From: Paenibacillus yonginensis
Lineage (GTDB): Bacteria > Bacillota > Bacilli > Paenibacillales > Paenibacillaceae
Length of the DNA stretch: 64,000 nt
Assembly (NCBI RefSeq): GCF_001685395.1
Contig: NZ_CP014167.1
Location: 1,307,501 to 1,371,500, forward strand
Direction: 5' to 3'
The notes under the pieces were generated by a model that made no database searches, was not told the origin of the DNA, and worked only from the letters and a program-made list of their open reading frames with translations. Shown piece after piece: positions 23,656 to 32,284 of this stretch; within the stretch, counting starts at the first letter, position 1, and every line of letters starts with the position of its first letter. Position numbers and translations under genes: made by a program.

Positions 23656-26220
23656 ATGGAAGCAGACACAGATACCACTCCCCAAGAAACACTCCCTGAA
23701 GAAAAGCTTAATAAAGCAAATAATAATGGAGAAACCGTCTCGCAAGAAACGGGGACTCAAGAAATACAAGCCGGAACCACAGCCCTATCGCCGGAGCTGG
23801 AGTTAAAGAAAGTATCGATGCAGATTACAGGCATGACCTGTGCCGCTTGTGCGGCCCGGATTGAGAAAGGTTTAGCGAAGATGCCGGGTGTGAAAGTAGC
23901 CAACGTTAACTTTGCAATGGAGCGGGCGAACGTGACTTATGATCCTGCCGCAATCAAGGTGCCTCAGCTGGAAGAGAAGGTGGAGAAGCTGGGTTACGGC
24001 ACAGTCAAGGAAACTGCCGATCTCCAGCTGATTGGCATGTACTGCGCCGCCTGCGCCAACCGGATTGAGAGAACGATCGGCAAGCTGCCTGGCGTGGCCA
24101 GCTCGAACGTCAATTATGCACTGGAGACGGCGCGGGTCGAATTTAATCCCGCCGAGATCTCGATAGCTGATATTCAACAGCGGGTAGAGAAGCTGGGCTA
24201 TCAGGCCATTCCGAAAGAGGAGCCCGGCAAGCAGGCCGAGCATCGGGAACGGGCGATTGCCAAGCAAAAGCTGAAGCTGGGAATATCGATCCTCTTGTCG
24301 CTCCCGCTGCTTTGGGGAATGGTCAGCCATTTTGCTTTCCTGTCCTGGATTTGGATGCCGGAGGTGCTGATGAATCCTTGGGTTCAGCTGGCTTTTGCGA
24401 CTCCGGTTCAATTTTACATCGGCGCACAGTTTTATATCGGGGCCTACAAAGCGATCCGCAACGGCAGCGCAAACATGGATGTGCTGGTAGCTCTGGGCAC
24501 CTCGGCAGCTTATTTCTACAGTTTATATCTGACTCTGGACTGGGCGGCAGCGGGGAACGACGCCATGCATCATACCCCCTCCCTGTATTTTGAGACAAGT
24601 GCGGTCCTGATTACGCTGGTGATCCTGGGCAAGCTGCTGGAAGCGCTGGCTAAAGGACGTTCGTCCGAAGCGATTAAAACGCTGATGGGACTGCGGGCCA
24701 AAACCGCAATCGTTGTGAGGGACGGCGAGGAATTTCATGTGCCGGTGGAGCAGGTGATGAAAGGCGACCTGGTGGTTGTGCGGCCGGGCGATAAAATCCC
24801 GGTAGATGGCGAGGTTATAGAAGGCGCTTCAGCAGTAGATGAATCCATGCTGACCGGAGAAAGCCTGCCGGTGGATAAACGTCCCGGTGATCCTGTAATC
24901 GGCGCTACGGTCAACAAAAACGGCTCGCTCAAAATCCGGGCCTCCAAGGTAGGGCAGGAGACGGCCCTTTCGCAGATCATCCGGATTGTGGAAGAAGCGC
25001 AAGGCTCCAAAGCTCCAATCCAGCGGATTGCGGATGTGATTTCAGGTATTTTTGTACCGATTGTAGTCGGGATTGCCGTTCTTGCTTTCCTGGTCTGGTA
25101 TTTCCTGGTTTCCCCAGGCGACTTTGCTCATGCGCTTGAAATTGGCATTGCCGTGCTGGTCATCGCTTGTCCTTGTGCTTTGGGGCTTGCGACACCAACT
25201 TCAATTATGGCTGGTTCCGGCCGGGCGGCTGAATTTGGGATTCTGTTTAAAGGCGGCGAATATCTGGAATCTACGCAAAGCATTGATACGGTTGTCTTAG
25301 ACAAAACAGGTACAGTAACACAGGGCAAACCGTCTTTGACTGACGTGGAGCCTGCCGCTGCGGTTAAGGAACAGGAATTTCTGGAATGGATCGCAGCAGC
25401 CGAACGAAATTCCGAGCATCCGCTGGCTGAGGCTATTGTCTCAGGGGCGAAAGAGCGGGGCATCACCGCAGGGCAGTCAGACGCCTTTGAAGCTATTCCG
25501 GGCTACGGGATTGAAGCGGTTGCCGGAGGTCGGCAGCTGGCGGTTGGCACCCGCAAGCTGATGAGCAAACACGGGATCCTCATCAGCGATAGTGTCAGCC
25601 AGCGAATGACCGAGCTGGAACAGGCCGGCAAGACGGTGATGCTGGTAGCGGCAGACGGACAATATGCCGGCCTTGTCGCCGTAGCCGACACGATTAAACC
25701 TACCTCGTCGCGGGCCGTAGCTGGTCTAAAAGCACTCGGCATCGAAACGATTATGGTTACGGGAGATAATGAACGGACGGCCAAAGCTATTGCAGCGGGA
25801 GCAGGCATCGAACGGGTCTTCGCAGAAGTGCTGCCTGAAGGAAAAGCCGAGATTATCCGCCGTCTGCAGCAAGAGGGACGAAAAGTTGCGATGGTGGGTG
25901 ACGGCATTAACGATGCTCCAGCCTTGGCCGTAGCCGACATCGGCATGGCGATTGGTACAGGGACGGACGTGGCGATTGAAGCGGCGGACATCACCTTAAT
26001 GCACGGCGATCTAAACCATATATTGGCGGCTATTTCCGTAAGCAAGAAGACGATGCGCAACATCCGCCAGAATCTGTTCTGGGCGCTTGGCTACAATGCG
26101 ATCGGCATACCGATTGCCGCGATCGGTCTGTTGGCGCCCTGGGTAGCCGGAGCAGCAATGGCGCTGAGCTCGGTTTCAGTCGTTGCCAATTCGCTGCGGC
26201 TGCAGCGGCTCAAGCTGTAA
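23656..26220 (+). CDS. copA: Cu(I)-exporting P1B-type ATPase CopA
   Basis: An 854-residue copper efflux ATPase. After a 50-residue acidic N-terminal extension come two HMA domains, GMTCAAC (C62/C65) and GMYCAAC (C129/C132). Eight membrane helices hold the CPC ion site ([13 protein letters not shown]). The actuator has TGE (MLTGESLPV), the phosphorylation site is DKTGT, the ATP site includes SEHPLA, and the hinge is [12 protein letters not shown]. It exports Cu(I) at the cost of ATP. It stands alone: neither copZ nor csoR is adjacent. Confidence 0.97.
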   Translation: MEADTDTTPQETLPEEKLNKANNNGETVSQETGTQEIQAGTTALSPELELKKVSMQITGMTCAACAARIEKGLAKMPGVKVANVNFAMERANVTYDPAAIKVPQLEEKVEKLGYGTVKETADLQLIGMYCAACANRIERTIGKLPGVASSNVNYALETARVEFNPAEISIADIQQRVEKLGYQAIPKEEPGKQAEHRERAIAKQKLKLGISILLSLPLLWGMVSHFAFLSWIWMPEVLMNPWVQLAFATPVQFYIGAQFYIGAYKAIRNGSANMDVLVALGTSAAYFYSLYLTLDWAAAGNDAMHHTPSLYFETSAVLITLVILGKLLEALAKGRSSEAIKTLMGLRAKTAIVVRDGEEFHVPVEQVMKGDLVVVRPGDKIPVDGEVIEGASAVDESMLTGESLPVDKRPGDPVIGATVNKNGSLKIRASKVGQETALSQIIRIVEEAQGSKAPIQRIADVISGIFVPIVVGIAVLAFLVWYFLVSPGDFAHALEIGIAVLVIACPCALGLATPTSIMAGSGRAAEFGILFKGGEYLESTQSIDTVVLDKTGTVTQGKPSLTDVEPAAAVKEQEFLEWIAAAERNSEHPLAEAIVSGAKERGITAGQSDAFEAIPGYGIEAVAGGRQLAVGTRKLMSKHGILISDSVSQRMTELEQAGKTVMLVAADGQYAGLVAVADTIKPTSSRAVAGLKALGIETIMVTGDNERTAKAIAAGAGIERVFAEVLPEGKAEIIRRLQQEGRKVAMVGDGINDAPALAVADIGMAIGTGTDVAIEAADITLMHGDLNHILAAISVSKKTMRNIRQNLFWALGYNAIGIPIAAIGLLAPWVAGAAMALSSVSVVANSLRLQRLKL

Positions 26221-26274
26221 AGCCAAAAGACGTTTAACCCACTATCCCCCCTGAACATGGACCCCTGACACGGA

Positions 26275-26325
26275 CAAAAGGTCCCGGAAAAGAAATCTAT
26301 CGATTTCCTTCCGGGACCTTTTTGT
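26275..26325 (+). terminator. Terminator of copA
   Basis: AAAAGGTCCCGGAA pairs with TTCCGGGACCTTTTT, with further pairing in the AAGAAAT/ATTTCCTT part above it, followed by TTTTTGT. With A-runs on the other side it may also serve the minus-strand DUF1657 gene. Confidence 0.9.
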
Positions 26326-26356
26326 GCATGGAATTCTCTAGCCTTCAAACGCCCAC

Positions 26357-26563
26357 TTAAAAGCCTTTATATTGAGGCTCTTCTTGTTCCAATTGCTGTA
26401 CGCGGGTGGAAACTTGATCAATGATCATTTGAGTTTGCTGAGCAGCGTTTGTGAACAAGTCTTTCGCTTGTTGGTTTTGAGTGCTCAAAGCAAACGTCTC
26501 CAGACTCGCCTGGGCGCTTTTCAGCGAAGCTACGCAGGTTTTGACTTGGGAAGCTACGGTCAT
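26357..26563 (-). CDS. DUF1657 protein
   Basis: A 68-residue helical protein of the DUF1657 family (TVASQVKTCVASLKSAQASL ... ALSTQNQQAKDLFTNAA). Start is placed at 26563 because GGAGGTG is then 7 nt away; the ATG two codons earlier abuts the site. DUF1657 proteins are found next to spoVA-2mob-type genes and are thought to act in the spore, with no known biochemistry. It is divergent from the spoVA-like operon, whose first gene ends in a domain of the same family. Confidence 0.85.
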   Translation of the reverse strand: MTVASQVKTCVASLKSAQASLETFALSTQNQQAKDLFTNAAQQTQMIIDQVSTRVQQLEQEEPQYKGF

Positions 26564-26759
26564 GGTCATTCACCTCCAACTGACATGGAATTAAGCAACG
26601 ATTAATAATGTGGCGATTCGGTCCAGTTAATATACATATAGAGATAAAAATGAAAATATATAGCATGTTTCTTTCGAACCTTATTGTGCGCATAATTATC
26701 AGAATTCAGGCAATAATTCCATTGATCTTTGTTCACTGGAGAAGAAGGGGGTTCTTGGC

Positions 26760-27620
26760 ATGCCGCAATGGGTGGAGATCATTATCAGGACCTTGATCAC
26801 GGTTGTTTTCTTATTCCTGCTCACAAGGTTGCTGGGCAAAAGACAGATCTCACAATTATCATTCTTTGAATACATTACCGGGATTACAATCGGGGATATC
26901 GCTTCGGCGATCTCGCTTAATATCCATGAGAAATGGTATTTGGCCGCAATCTCCCTAACCGTTTGGGTGTTGGTTTCGCTCGGGATTGAATTTGTTCAGC
27001 TTAAGAGCCAGCGGGTGAGAGGCTGGTTGGACGGCAAGGGAACCATATTAATCAAGGATGGCAAAGTGATGGAAGACAACTTGAAGAAGGAGCGGCTGAC
27101 CAACGAAGAGCTTCTGGAACAGCTTCGCAAGAAAAGTGTGTTCCGCGTAGCCGAAGTTCAATTTGCGGTTATGGAGCCCAATGGCGAAATCAACGTCCTG
27201 CTCAAGAAAGAATACCAGCCGCTCACGCCTTCTGATCTAGGGGTCAAGGTGGCACCGGAAAGCGAACCTCAGACCGTCATTCTGGATGGGAAAATCATGG
27301 ACGAGCCTCTTGCCACCGCAGGCTTCAACCACAGATGGCTGAACACCGAGCTGGAGAAGCAAGGCGTGTCTATCGACAATGTGTTTATCGGTCAGGTAGA
27401 CACCTATGGCCAGCTGTTCATAGATACATTCGACGACAAGCTGAAGGTGCCGGAGCCGCAGGAGAAACCCGCACTGCTGGCTACACTCAAGAAATGCGAA
27501 GCTGATCTCGAGATGTTTGCATTATCGACAAATAACAAAGAAAGCAAATCCTTGTATGAGCAATGTTCCAAAGAGATGCAGAAGGTCATTGACGGCATTC
27601 GGCCGCTGCTGATCAGTTAG
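26760..27620 (+). CDS. DUF421 (YetF-like) membrane protein fused to DUF1657
   Basis: A 286-residue protein. Three N-terminal helices and the block LLGKRQISQLSFFEYITGITIGDIAS (shortened here to key residues LLGKRQ and FEYITGI) mark YetF/DUF421. Two repeats of the small soluble YetF domain follow (VFRVAEVQFAVMEPNGEINV; VFIGQVDTYGQLFIDTFDD). The C-terminal 50 residues (LATLKKCEADLEMFALSTNN) are a DUF1657 domain. This fusion is a hallmark of spoVA-2mob operons, where it is reported to influence spore heat resistance. It begins the operon, behind AGAAGGGGG. Confidence 0.85.
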   Translation: MPQWVEIIIRTLITVVFLFLLTRLLGKRQISQLSFFEYITGITIGDIASAISLNIHEKWYLAAISLTVWVLVSLGIEFVQLKSQRVRGWLDGKGTILIKDGKVMEDNLKKERLTNEELLEQLRKKSVFRVAEVQFAVMEPNGEINVLLKKEYQPLTPSDLGVKVAPESEPQTVILDGKIMDEPLATAGFNHRWLNTELEKQGVSIDNVFIGQVDTYGQLFIDTFDDKLKVPEPQEKPALLATLKKCEADLEMFALSTNNKESKSLYEQCSKEMQKVIDGIRPLLIS

Positions 27621-27631
27621 GGGGAATTCCT

Positions 27632-28102
27632 ATGGCGGATAAGAAAAAGAAAAAGCTGACACCGGTTCAGCAGGAGTACCAGACACTGGCCAGCCATATA
27701 GAACCCAAACGTCCGGTAGCCGTCAACTGCCTGCGGGCTTTCCTGTCCGGAGGCCTGATCTGCGTGATTGGGCAAGCTATTGAAGAGATGTTTGTCCATT
27801 GGGGCGGGTTTAGCCGTCAAACGGCCGGCGGGCCAACCGTGGCCGTGCTAATTCTTATTTCGGTTATCCTGACCAGCTGCGGCGTTTATGACAAACTGGC
27901 GCAATGGGCGGGAGCGGGTACGGCGGTGCCGGTAACCGGGTTTGCCAATTCCATGTCATCCAGCGCAATTGAACATCGTTCGGAGGGGCTGGTGCTCGGC
28001 GTAGGCGCAAGCATGTTCCAGCTGGCGGGGTCCGTGATTGTGTTTGGTGTTGCGGCAGCTTTTATTATCGGAGTTATTCACGTCATCATAGATCTGGTGT
28101 AA
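27632..28102 (+). CDS. spoVAC: Stage V sporulation protein AC (SpoVAC)
   Basis: A 156-residue membrane protein with a basic N-terminus (KKKKKLTPVQQEYQ) and four or so membrane segments. Family blocks include RPVAVNCLRAFLSGGLICVIGQ and AGAGTAVPVTGFANSMSS. SpoVAC is a mechanosensitive-type channel component of the inner spore membrane needed for dipicolinic acid movement. It starts 11 nt after the DUF421 gene and is followed by spoVAD. Confidence 0.93.
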   Translation: MADKKKKKLTPVQQEYQTLASHIEPKRPVAVNCLRAFLSGGLICVIGQAIEEMFVHWGGFSRQTAGGPTVAVLILISVILTSCGVYDKLAQWAGAGTAVPVTGFANSMSSSAIEHRSEGLVLGVGASMFQLAGSVIVFGVAAAFIIGVIHVIIDLV

Positions 28103-28124
28103 GAGAAAGGAGGGAACCACAACC

Positions 28125-29135
28125 ATGCTTAAAGGACACCAAAGCTGGGTCTTTGAGAACAAGCCCGCTATTCTGGGAACCGCTACGATTGTTGGTCCTT
28201 TTGAAGGCCAGGGGCCGCTGGCGGAAGACTTCGACATCATTCACGGGGAGCTTACACTTGGGCAGGATAGCTGGGAGAAAGCCGAGAAGACGCTGATTGA
28301 AGAGGCGGCCAACAAAGCGATCGAGAAGGCCGGTTTGACCAAGGAGCAGGTGCATTTCTATTTCGGCGGCGACTTGATGAATCAGATTATCAGCAGCAGC
28401 TTCTCGGCCCGGACGCTTGCTATTCCTTATTTCGGGATGTTCGGCGCCTGCTCCACCTCGATGGAGACGCTGGCCATGAGCGCTTACGTTGTCAATTCCG
28501 GCGGGGCCGACTATGTTCTGGCCGCGACAGGCAGTCACAACGCCAGTGCTGAGAAGCAGTTTCGTTATCCAACGGAATATGGTTCTCAGAAACCGCCGAC
28601 CGCCCAGTTTACGGTGACAGGAGCCGGAGCTGCAGTTATCTCCAAAGAAGGATACGGCCCGGTCGTCACTTCTGCCACTATAGGCCGGGTCATTGATATG
28701 GGGATCACGGATCCGTTTAATATGGGAGCCGCCATGGCGCCCGCGGCCGTGGACACAATTGAAGCTCATTTCCGGGATTTGCAGATTGAACCGGGTTATT
28801 ATGATATGATCGTAACCGGAGATTTGTCCAAAGTCGGCTATACAATTGCCAATGAATTGTTTGAGAAGCACCGTTTTCCTATCAAACAGACGAATTACCA
28901 GGATTGCGGCATGATGATCTATGATTATGAAACGCAGTCGGTTCAAGCGGGGGCCAGCGGCTGCGGCTGCTCGGCGGTCGTTACGTACGGTCATTTGCTG
29001 AAAAAAATGCTCCGCGGCGAAATCAATCGCCTCCTGGTGGTCGCCACCGGCGCGCTGCTGTCCCCGCTCTCCTTCCAGCAGGGCGAAAGCATCCCCTGCA
29101 TCGCCCATGCGGTATCCATTGAAGCCGGCCGATAA
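28125..29135 (+). CDS. spoVAD: Stage V sporulation protein AD (SpoVAD)
   Basis: A 336-residue thiolase-fold protein that binds dipicolinic acid on the spore inner membrane. Characteristic blocks are QSWVFENKPAILGTATIVGP, FGMFGACSTSMETLAMSA and GASGCGCSAVVTYGHLL. Full length. It follows spoVAC by 22 nt behind AAAGGAGGG. No spoVAE-type gene follows; the next gene is a MerR regulator with its own promoter. Confidence 0.95.
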   Translation: MLKGHQSWVFENKPAILGTATIVGPFEGQGPLAEDFDIIHGELTLGQDSWEKAEKTLIEEAANKAIEKAGLTKEQVHFYFGGDLMNQIISSSFSARTLAIPYFGMFGACSTSMETLAMSAYVVNSGGADYVLAATGSHNASAEKQFRYPTEYGSQKPPTAQFTVTGAGAAVISKEGYGPVVTSATIGRVIDMGITDPFNMGAAMAPAAVDTIEAHFRDLQIEPGYYDMIVTGDLSKVGYTIANELFEKHRFPIKQTNYQDCGMMIYDYETQSVQAGASGCGCSAVVTYGHLLKKMLRGEINRLLVVATGALLSPLSFQQGESIPCIAHAVSIEAGR

Positions 29136-29152
29136 ATTTCCTTAAAAAAGGA

Positions 29153-29183
29153 TTGACCTTGACGCAGCGTCAACGTGTACGCT
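29153..29183 (+). promoter_or_regulatory. MerR-type promoter with 19-bp spacer and palindromic operator
   Basis: TTGACC (29153-29158) and TACGCT (29178-29183) are separated by 19 bp, the over-long spacer of MerR-activated promoters. The spacer holds the perfect palindrome TTGACGCAGCGTCAA (29159-29173). It precedes the MerR gene itself, so autoregulation is expected. Confidence 0.75.
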
Positions 29184-29205
29184 TGATTTGTCAGGAGGGG
29201 ATCAG

Positions 29206-29970
29206 ATGGAATATACGATTCGGCAGATGGCAAAGTTAGCCGGCATCAGCACCCGCACCTTGCGATATTACGATGAAATCGGGCTGTTGAAGCCGGCGGG
29301 AATAACAGCAGCCGGCTACAGGCTTTACGGGCAGGCCGAGGTGGATCGGCTTCAGCAGCTTTTATTTTACCGGGAGCTTGGTGTAGGTCTGGAGAACATC
29401 CGAGAGATTCTGGATTCCCCTTCTTTCGACGCCGTTCAGGCGCTGAAACAGCATCGCGAGCAGCTTCTGAAGCAAAGGCAGCGGCTTGATCAGCTGATCG
29501 CCAATGTGGAGAAGACGCTGGCGAATCAAGAAGGGAGAATGGAAATGACGGACCGCGACAAGTTTGAAGGATTTAAGCAGAAAATGATCGATGACAATGA
29601 ACAAAACTACGGTAAAGAAATCCGCGAGAAATACGGAGACGAAGCCGTAGAGGCCTCTAACGCCAAACTGCAGCAGATGAGCGAGCAGGAATGGAACGAG
29701 CTCAAGACGCTGGAGCACGAGCTGGCTTCACGCCTTGCTTTGGCTTTCCAAACGGGGAATCCGGAGGGGGAACTGGCGCAGCAGGCGGCGGAGCTGCACA
29801 AGAGGTGGCTGATGTATTACTGGACGGCTTACAGCAAAGAAGCCCATGCGGGTCTTGCCGATATGTATGTGGCAGATGAGCGTTTTACCGCCTACTATGA
29901 CAAGGAACAGCCCGGCACAGCTGCCTTCCTCAGAGAGGCCATTCATATTTTTACGGGTGTTCAGCATTAA
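29206..29970 (+). CDS. MerR-family regulator with TipAS ligand domain
   Basis: A 254-residue regulator. Residues 1-75 are a MerR winged helix (IRQMAKLAGISTRTLRYYDE; AGYRLYGQAEVDRLQQ). A dimerisation coiled coil follows to about residue 115. The C-terminal 120 residues match the TipAS antibiotic-recognition domain (QQAAELHKRWLMYYWTAYS; HAGLADMYVADERFTAYYD). Homologues (Mta, TipAL) activate multidrug or self promoters on binding drugs. The start is ATG behind AGGAGGGG. Only its own promoter is visible as a target. Confidence 0.92.
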   Translation: MEYTIRQMAKLAGISTRTLRYYDEIGLLKPAGITAAGYRLYGQAEVDRLQQLLFYRELGVGLENIREILDSPSFDAVQALKQHREQLLKQRQRLDQLIANVEKTLANQEGRMEMTDRDKFEGFKQKMIDDNEQNYGKEIREKYGDEAVEASNAKLQQMSEQEWNELKTLEHELASRLALAFQTGNPEGELAQQAAELHKRWLMYYWTAYSKEAHAGLADMYVADERFTAYYDKEQPGTAAFLREAIHIFTGVQH

Positions 29971-30324
29971 GGTGTTTCAACTATCCATCCCAAGGTTAAT
30001 GAAGAACAAGTGGGAAGTGGTAGCACATCAATTCACACGTAGGAAAGACATGTTAAACGTGTATTCCGAAAGGTAGTTGATTATCCATGAACACTCGATT
30101 GAGGAAAAATAACCGAAGGCTTCGGAGGTTGTTAATCGGTAAAGGGCCCTAGCGATTGGAAAATGGCTTAGGCTTATCCGTACTATTTTGTATATGATCG
30201 CTTCCCACTATAAAAGACTCTGCGGCGGACGCCGCAGGGTCTTTCCCTTTTTTTAGGGTAGTGAATATCAATCCGGCTTTGTGAAATGTTATAATCAGGA
30301 AAAAAAGCTAAGGAGGCTGCCGGC
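29971..30324. other. Intergenic region with terminator
   Basis: No gene seen. A small CCGAAGGCTTCGG palindrome lies near 30114 and a strong terminator at 30215-30252. An AT-rich stretch with TATGAT lies at about 30193. Confidence 0.5.
30215..30252 (+). terminator. Intrinsic terminator
   Basis: AGACTCTGCGGC pairs with GCCGCAGGGTCT around a GGAC loop, followed by TTCCCTTTTTTT. It lies about 245 nt after the MerR stop and 80 nt before the next gene. Confidence 0.85.
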
Positions 30325-30987
30325 ATGAACCGAAGCATCATCTCAATGCCCTCGGCTTGGGGGCGGAATGTGGAGCATCGTTATTATTGGGGCGGCAGTG
30401 CCAACAGGACGGACGGTGTCAGCAAGGGGAGCACGGATGGAGCTAAGCTGGCGGTGATTTTTCCCGGGAAAGCCTATCCTTGTACCATGCCGCTGCTCTA
30501 TTATGCAGCGCAGAGCGCTCTTGAACACGGCTGCGACGTGCTGGAGCTGGAATACGGATTTCAAAGCGCCAGAACGGCTTTTGAGCTGGAGGATTTGAAT
30601 ATTTTGCTGTATGAATGCAAGCATGCTATGGATCAAATCAAACACAAATATGAGCAAATGGTTTTTGTCAGCAAAAGCATTGGTACGCTCGTCGCCGGAC
30701 AAATCGGTGAAATGCTGGGCCAAGATGCTGTACGCCAGCTGTTTCTGACGCCGATGGACGGAACGCTGCCATTTATTCAGAGCTCGCGCTGCACGGTCAT
30801 ATACGGTACGGGGGATTCGGTGTTTAGCCCGGCCAGCGTTAAGGCGGCAGGAGAAGCAGAACGCGCGGAGGTGCACAGCTTTGAAGGAGCCGATCATATG
30901 CTCGGTTTGGGGAACGTCCAGCAATCATTATCGGTTTTGTGTGAGACATGTGTCCTTTACGATCAATTTTTTGCCGGGTTACAATGA
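30325..30987 (+). CDS. Alpha/beta-hydrolase-fold protein
   Basis: A 220-residue protein with a probable hydrolase triad: nucleophile elbow FVSKSIGT (Ser in KSIG), acid in YGTGDSVF and histidine in GADHMLG. The first strand block AVIFPGKAYPCTMPLLYYAA provides the oxyanion region. Small dienelactone-hydrolase-like or esterase-like enzyme; substrate unknown. Starts at ATG behind AAGGAGGCTG. A Nudix gene follows 33 nt downstream. Confidence 0.72.
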   Translation: MNRSIISMPSAWGRNVEHRYYWGGSANRTDGVSKGSTDGAKLAVIFPGKAYPCTMPLLYYAAQSALEHGCDVLELEYGFQSARTAFELEDLNILLYECKHAMDQIKHKYEQMVFVSKSIGTLVAGQIGEMLGQDAVRQLFLTPMDGTLPFIQSSRCTVIYGTGDSVFSPASVKAAGEAERAEVHSFEGADHMLGLGNVQQSLSVLCETCVLYDQFFAGLQ

Positions 30988-31020
30988 ACCGGACTTGAGA
31001 CCCGAGAGGAATGACAGCTT

Positions 31021-31506
31021 ATGATGTCCAGACTGATCCGAAAAATACCGAACCGATGGCTGGTCTGGATGTATGTCCGGTTTCCGATTAAAGGGATGAA
31101 AGACTGGCTGGTCTACCGGTCGCAAAGCAAGTTTCTTATGGCTGTTCTGGCCGTTGTGACCAACGAGGCCGGGGAAGTGCTGCTGCTTAAGCATACATAT
31201 CGGAAAGATCCGTGGGGTATTCCCGGCGGCTGGATGCAGCACGAAAGCCCGAAAGAGGCGCTTGAGCGGGAGATTTTTGAGGAAACAGCCTTTAAGGTCC
31301 AAGTCGATGGAATGGCGAAACCGGTTTATGCCACGAAACCCCACCGGATAGAGCTGCTTTACAAAGCCCGTTTCTTGTCGGGGACGTTCCGGCCCAATGA
31401 AGAAATATCCGCTTACCAATTTTGCAAAGTCGGGGAATGGCCGGCAGGTCTGCCGGAAAGCCAGGTTAATCTGATCCAGGCGGTTTTGGAAGAAGAGCGG
31501 GTGTGA
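31021..31506 (+). CDS. Nudix hydrolase
   Basis: A 161-residue protein. A basic 38-residue N-terminal extension precedes the Nudix domain. The box starts at GGWMQHESPKEALEREIF and ends EETAF, so the usual final glycine is alanine. The other catalytic glutamates (REIFEE) are present. It sits between an alpha/beta hydrolase and a HAD nucleotidase, suggesting nucleotide-related house-cleaning. Starts at ATG 31021 or 31024. Confidence 0.83.
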   Translation: MMSRLIRKIPNRWLVWMYVRFPIKGMKDWLVYRSQSKFLMAVLAVVTNEAGEVLLLKHTYRKDPWGIPGGWMQHESPKEALEREIFEETAFKVQVDGMAKPVYATKPHRIELLYKARFLSGTFRPNEEISAYQFCKVGEWPAGLPESQVNLIQAVLEEERV

Positions 31507-31569
31507 CAGCCAAGTTAATTACACTACAGAATGCAGCAGAAATGCAGCCGCAGAAGGAGATCCGCTACG

Positions 31570-32268
31570 ATGGGAAAATACACTACGATTTTGTTTGATG
31601 CCGATGATACGTTATATGACTATGTGCAGTCCGAAACGCATGCCCTGACCCGCACGTTCGAGGAAGCGGGACTGGAATCGACAGAGCAGCTATTTGCCAG
31701 CTACAAGCTGATTAACGGCAAGCTTTGGAAGGAGCTGGAGCAGGGGCTCGTGAAGATCGGCGAGCTGCGCACGGAACGTTTTAGGAGATTGCTTGAGCAG
31801 GAACATTTGGTGATTGAAATGAATGAGGAAGACCTGAGCAATACGTATGTGAAATATTTGAGCGAAGGGATTTTCCTGCTGCCAGGGGCGGTTGAGCTGT
31901 GCAGATACTTGGGTTTAAACGGGTACCGGATGGCCATTGTGACCAACGGGATTCGCGAAGTCCAGCTGAGCCGGATCGGCGGCTCCGAACTGAAGGATGT
32001 GTTTGAGGAGATTATTATTTCGGAGGACACGGGATATCAGAAGCCTCATACCGGCTTCTTCGATTACGCATTTGACAAACTGAAGCTTACGGATAAGGAA
32101 TCGGTGCTGATCGTCGGGGATTCGTTAACCTCGGATATTCAAGGCGGAGTAAACTACGGGATTGATACCTGCTGGTTTAATCCTAAAGGCCTTCCGAATA
32201 CGTCGCAGGCCAAACCGAAATACGAGATCCGCGATTTAAGCGAGCTGATTGCCATCGTAAGCGAATAG
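31570..32268 (+). CDS. HAD hydrolase, YjjG-type pyrimidine nucleotidase
   Basis: A 232-residue HAD-IA phosphatase: motif I LFDADDTLYD, motif II IVTNGIREVQ, lysine in YQKPHTGFFDYA and motif IV VGDSLTSDIQGG. A helical cap lies between motifs I and II. The layout is that of YjjG/YfnB, which dephosphorylate non-canonical dUMP/dTMP analogues. Start ATG 31570 follows AAGGAGA. It is 16 nt upstream of the MurG-like gene. Confidence 0.86.
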   Translation: MGKYTTILFDADDTLYDYVQSETHALTRTFEEAGLESTEQLFASYKLINGKLWKELEQGLVKIGELRTERFRRLLEQEHLVIEMNEEDLSNTYVKYLSEGIFLLPGAVELCRYLGLNGYRMAIVTNGIREVQLSRIGGSELKDVFEEIIISEDTGYQKPHTGFFDYAFDKLKLTDKESVLIVGDSLTSDIQGGVNYGIDTCWFNPKGLPNTSQAKPKYEIRDLSELIAIVSE

Positions 32269-32284
32269 GCCGGAGGATTCAGGA

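Noticed and set aside
26570-26759. Search for sigma-G promoters between the divergent DUF1657 and DUF421 genes
   Set aside because: Several CATNNT-like words exist but none has a matching -35 at 17-18 bp.
28086-29108. 340-codon minus-strand frame antisense to spoVAD
   Set aside because: Mirror frame of a high-quality coding gene; no ribosome site and no family resemblance.
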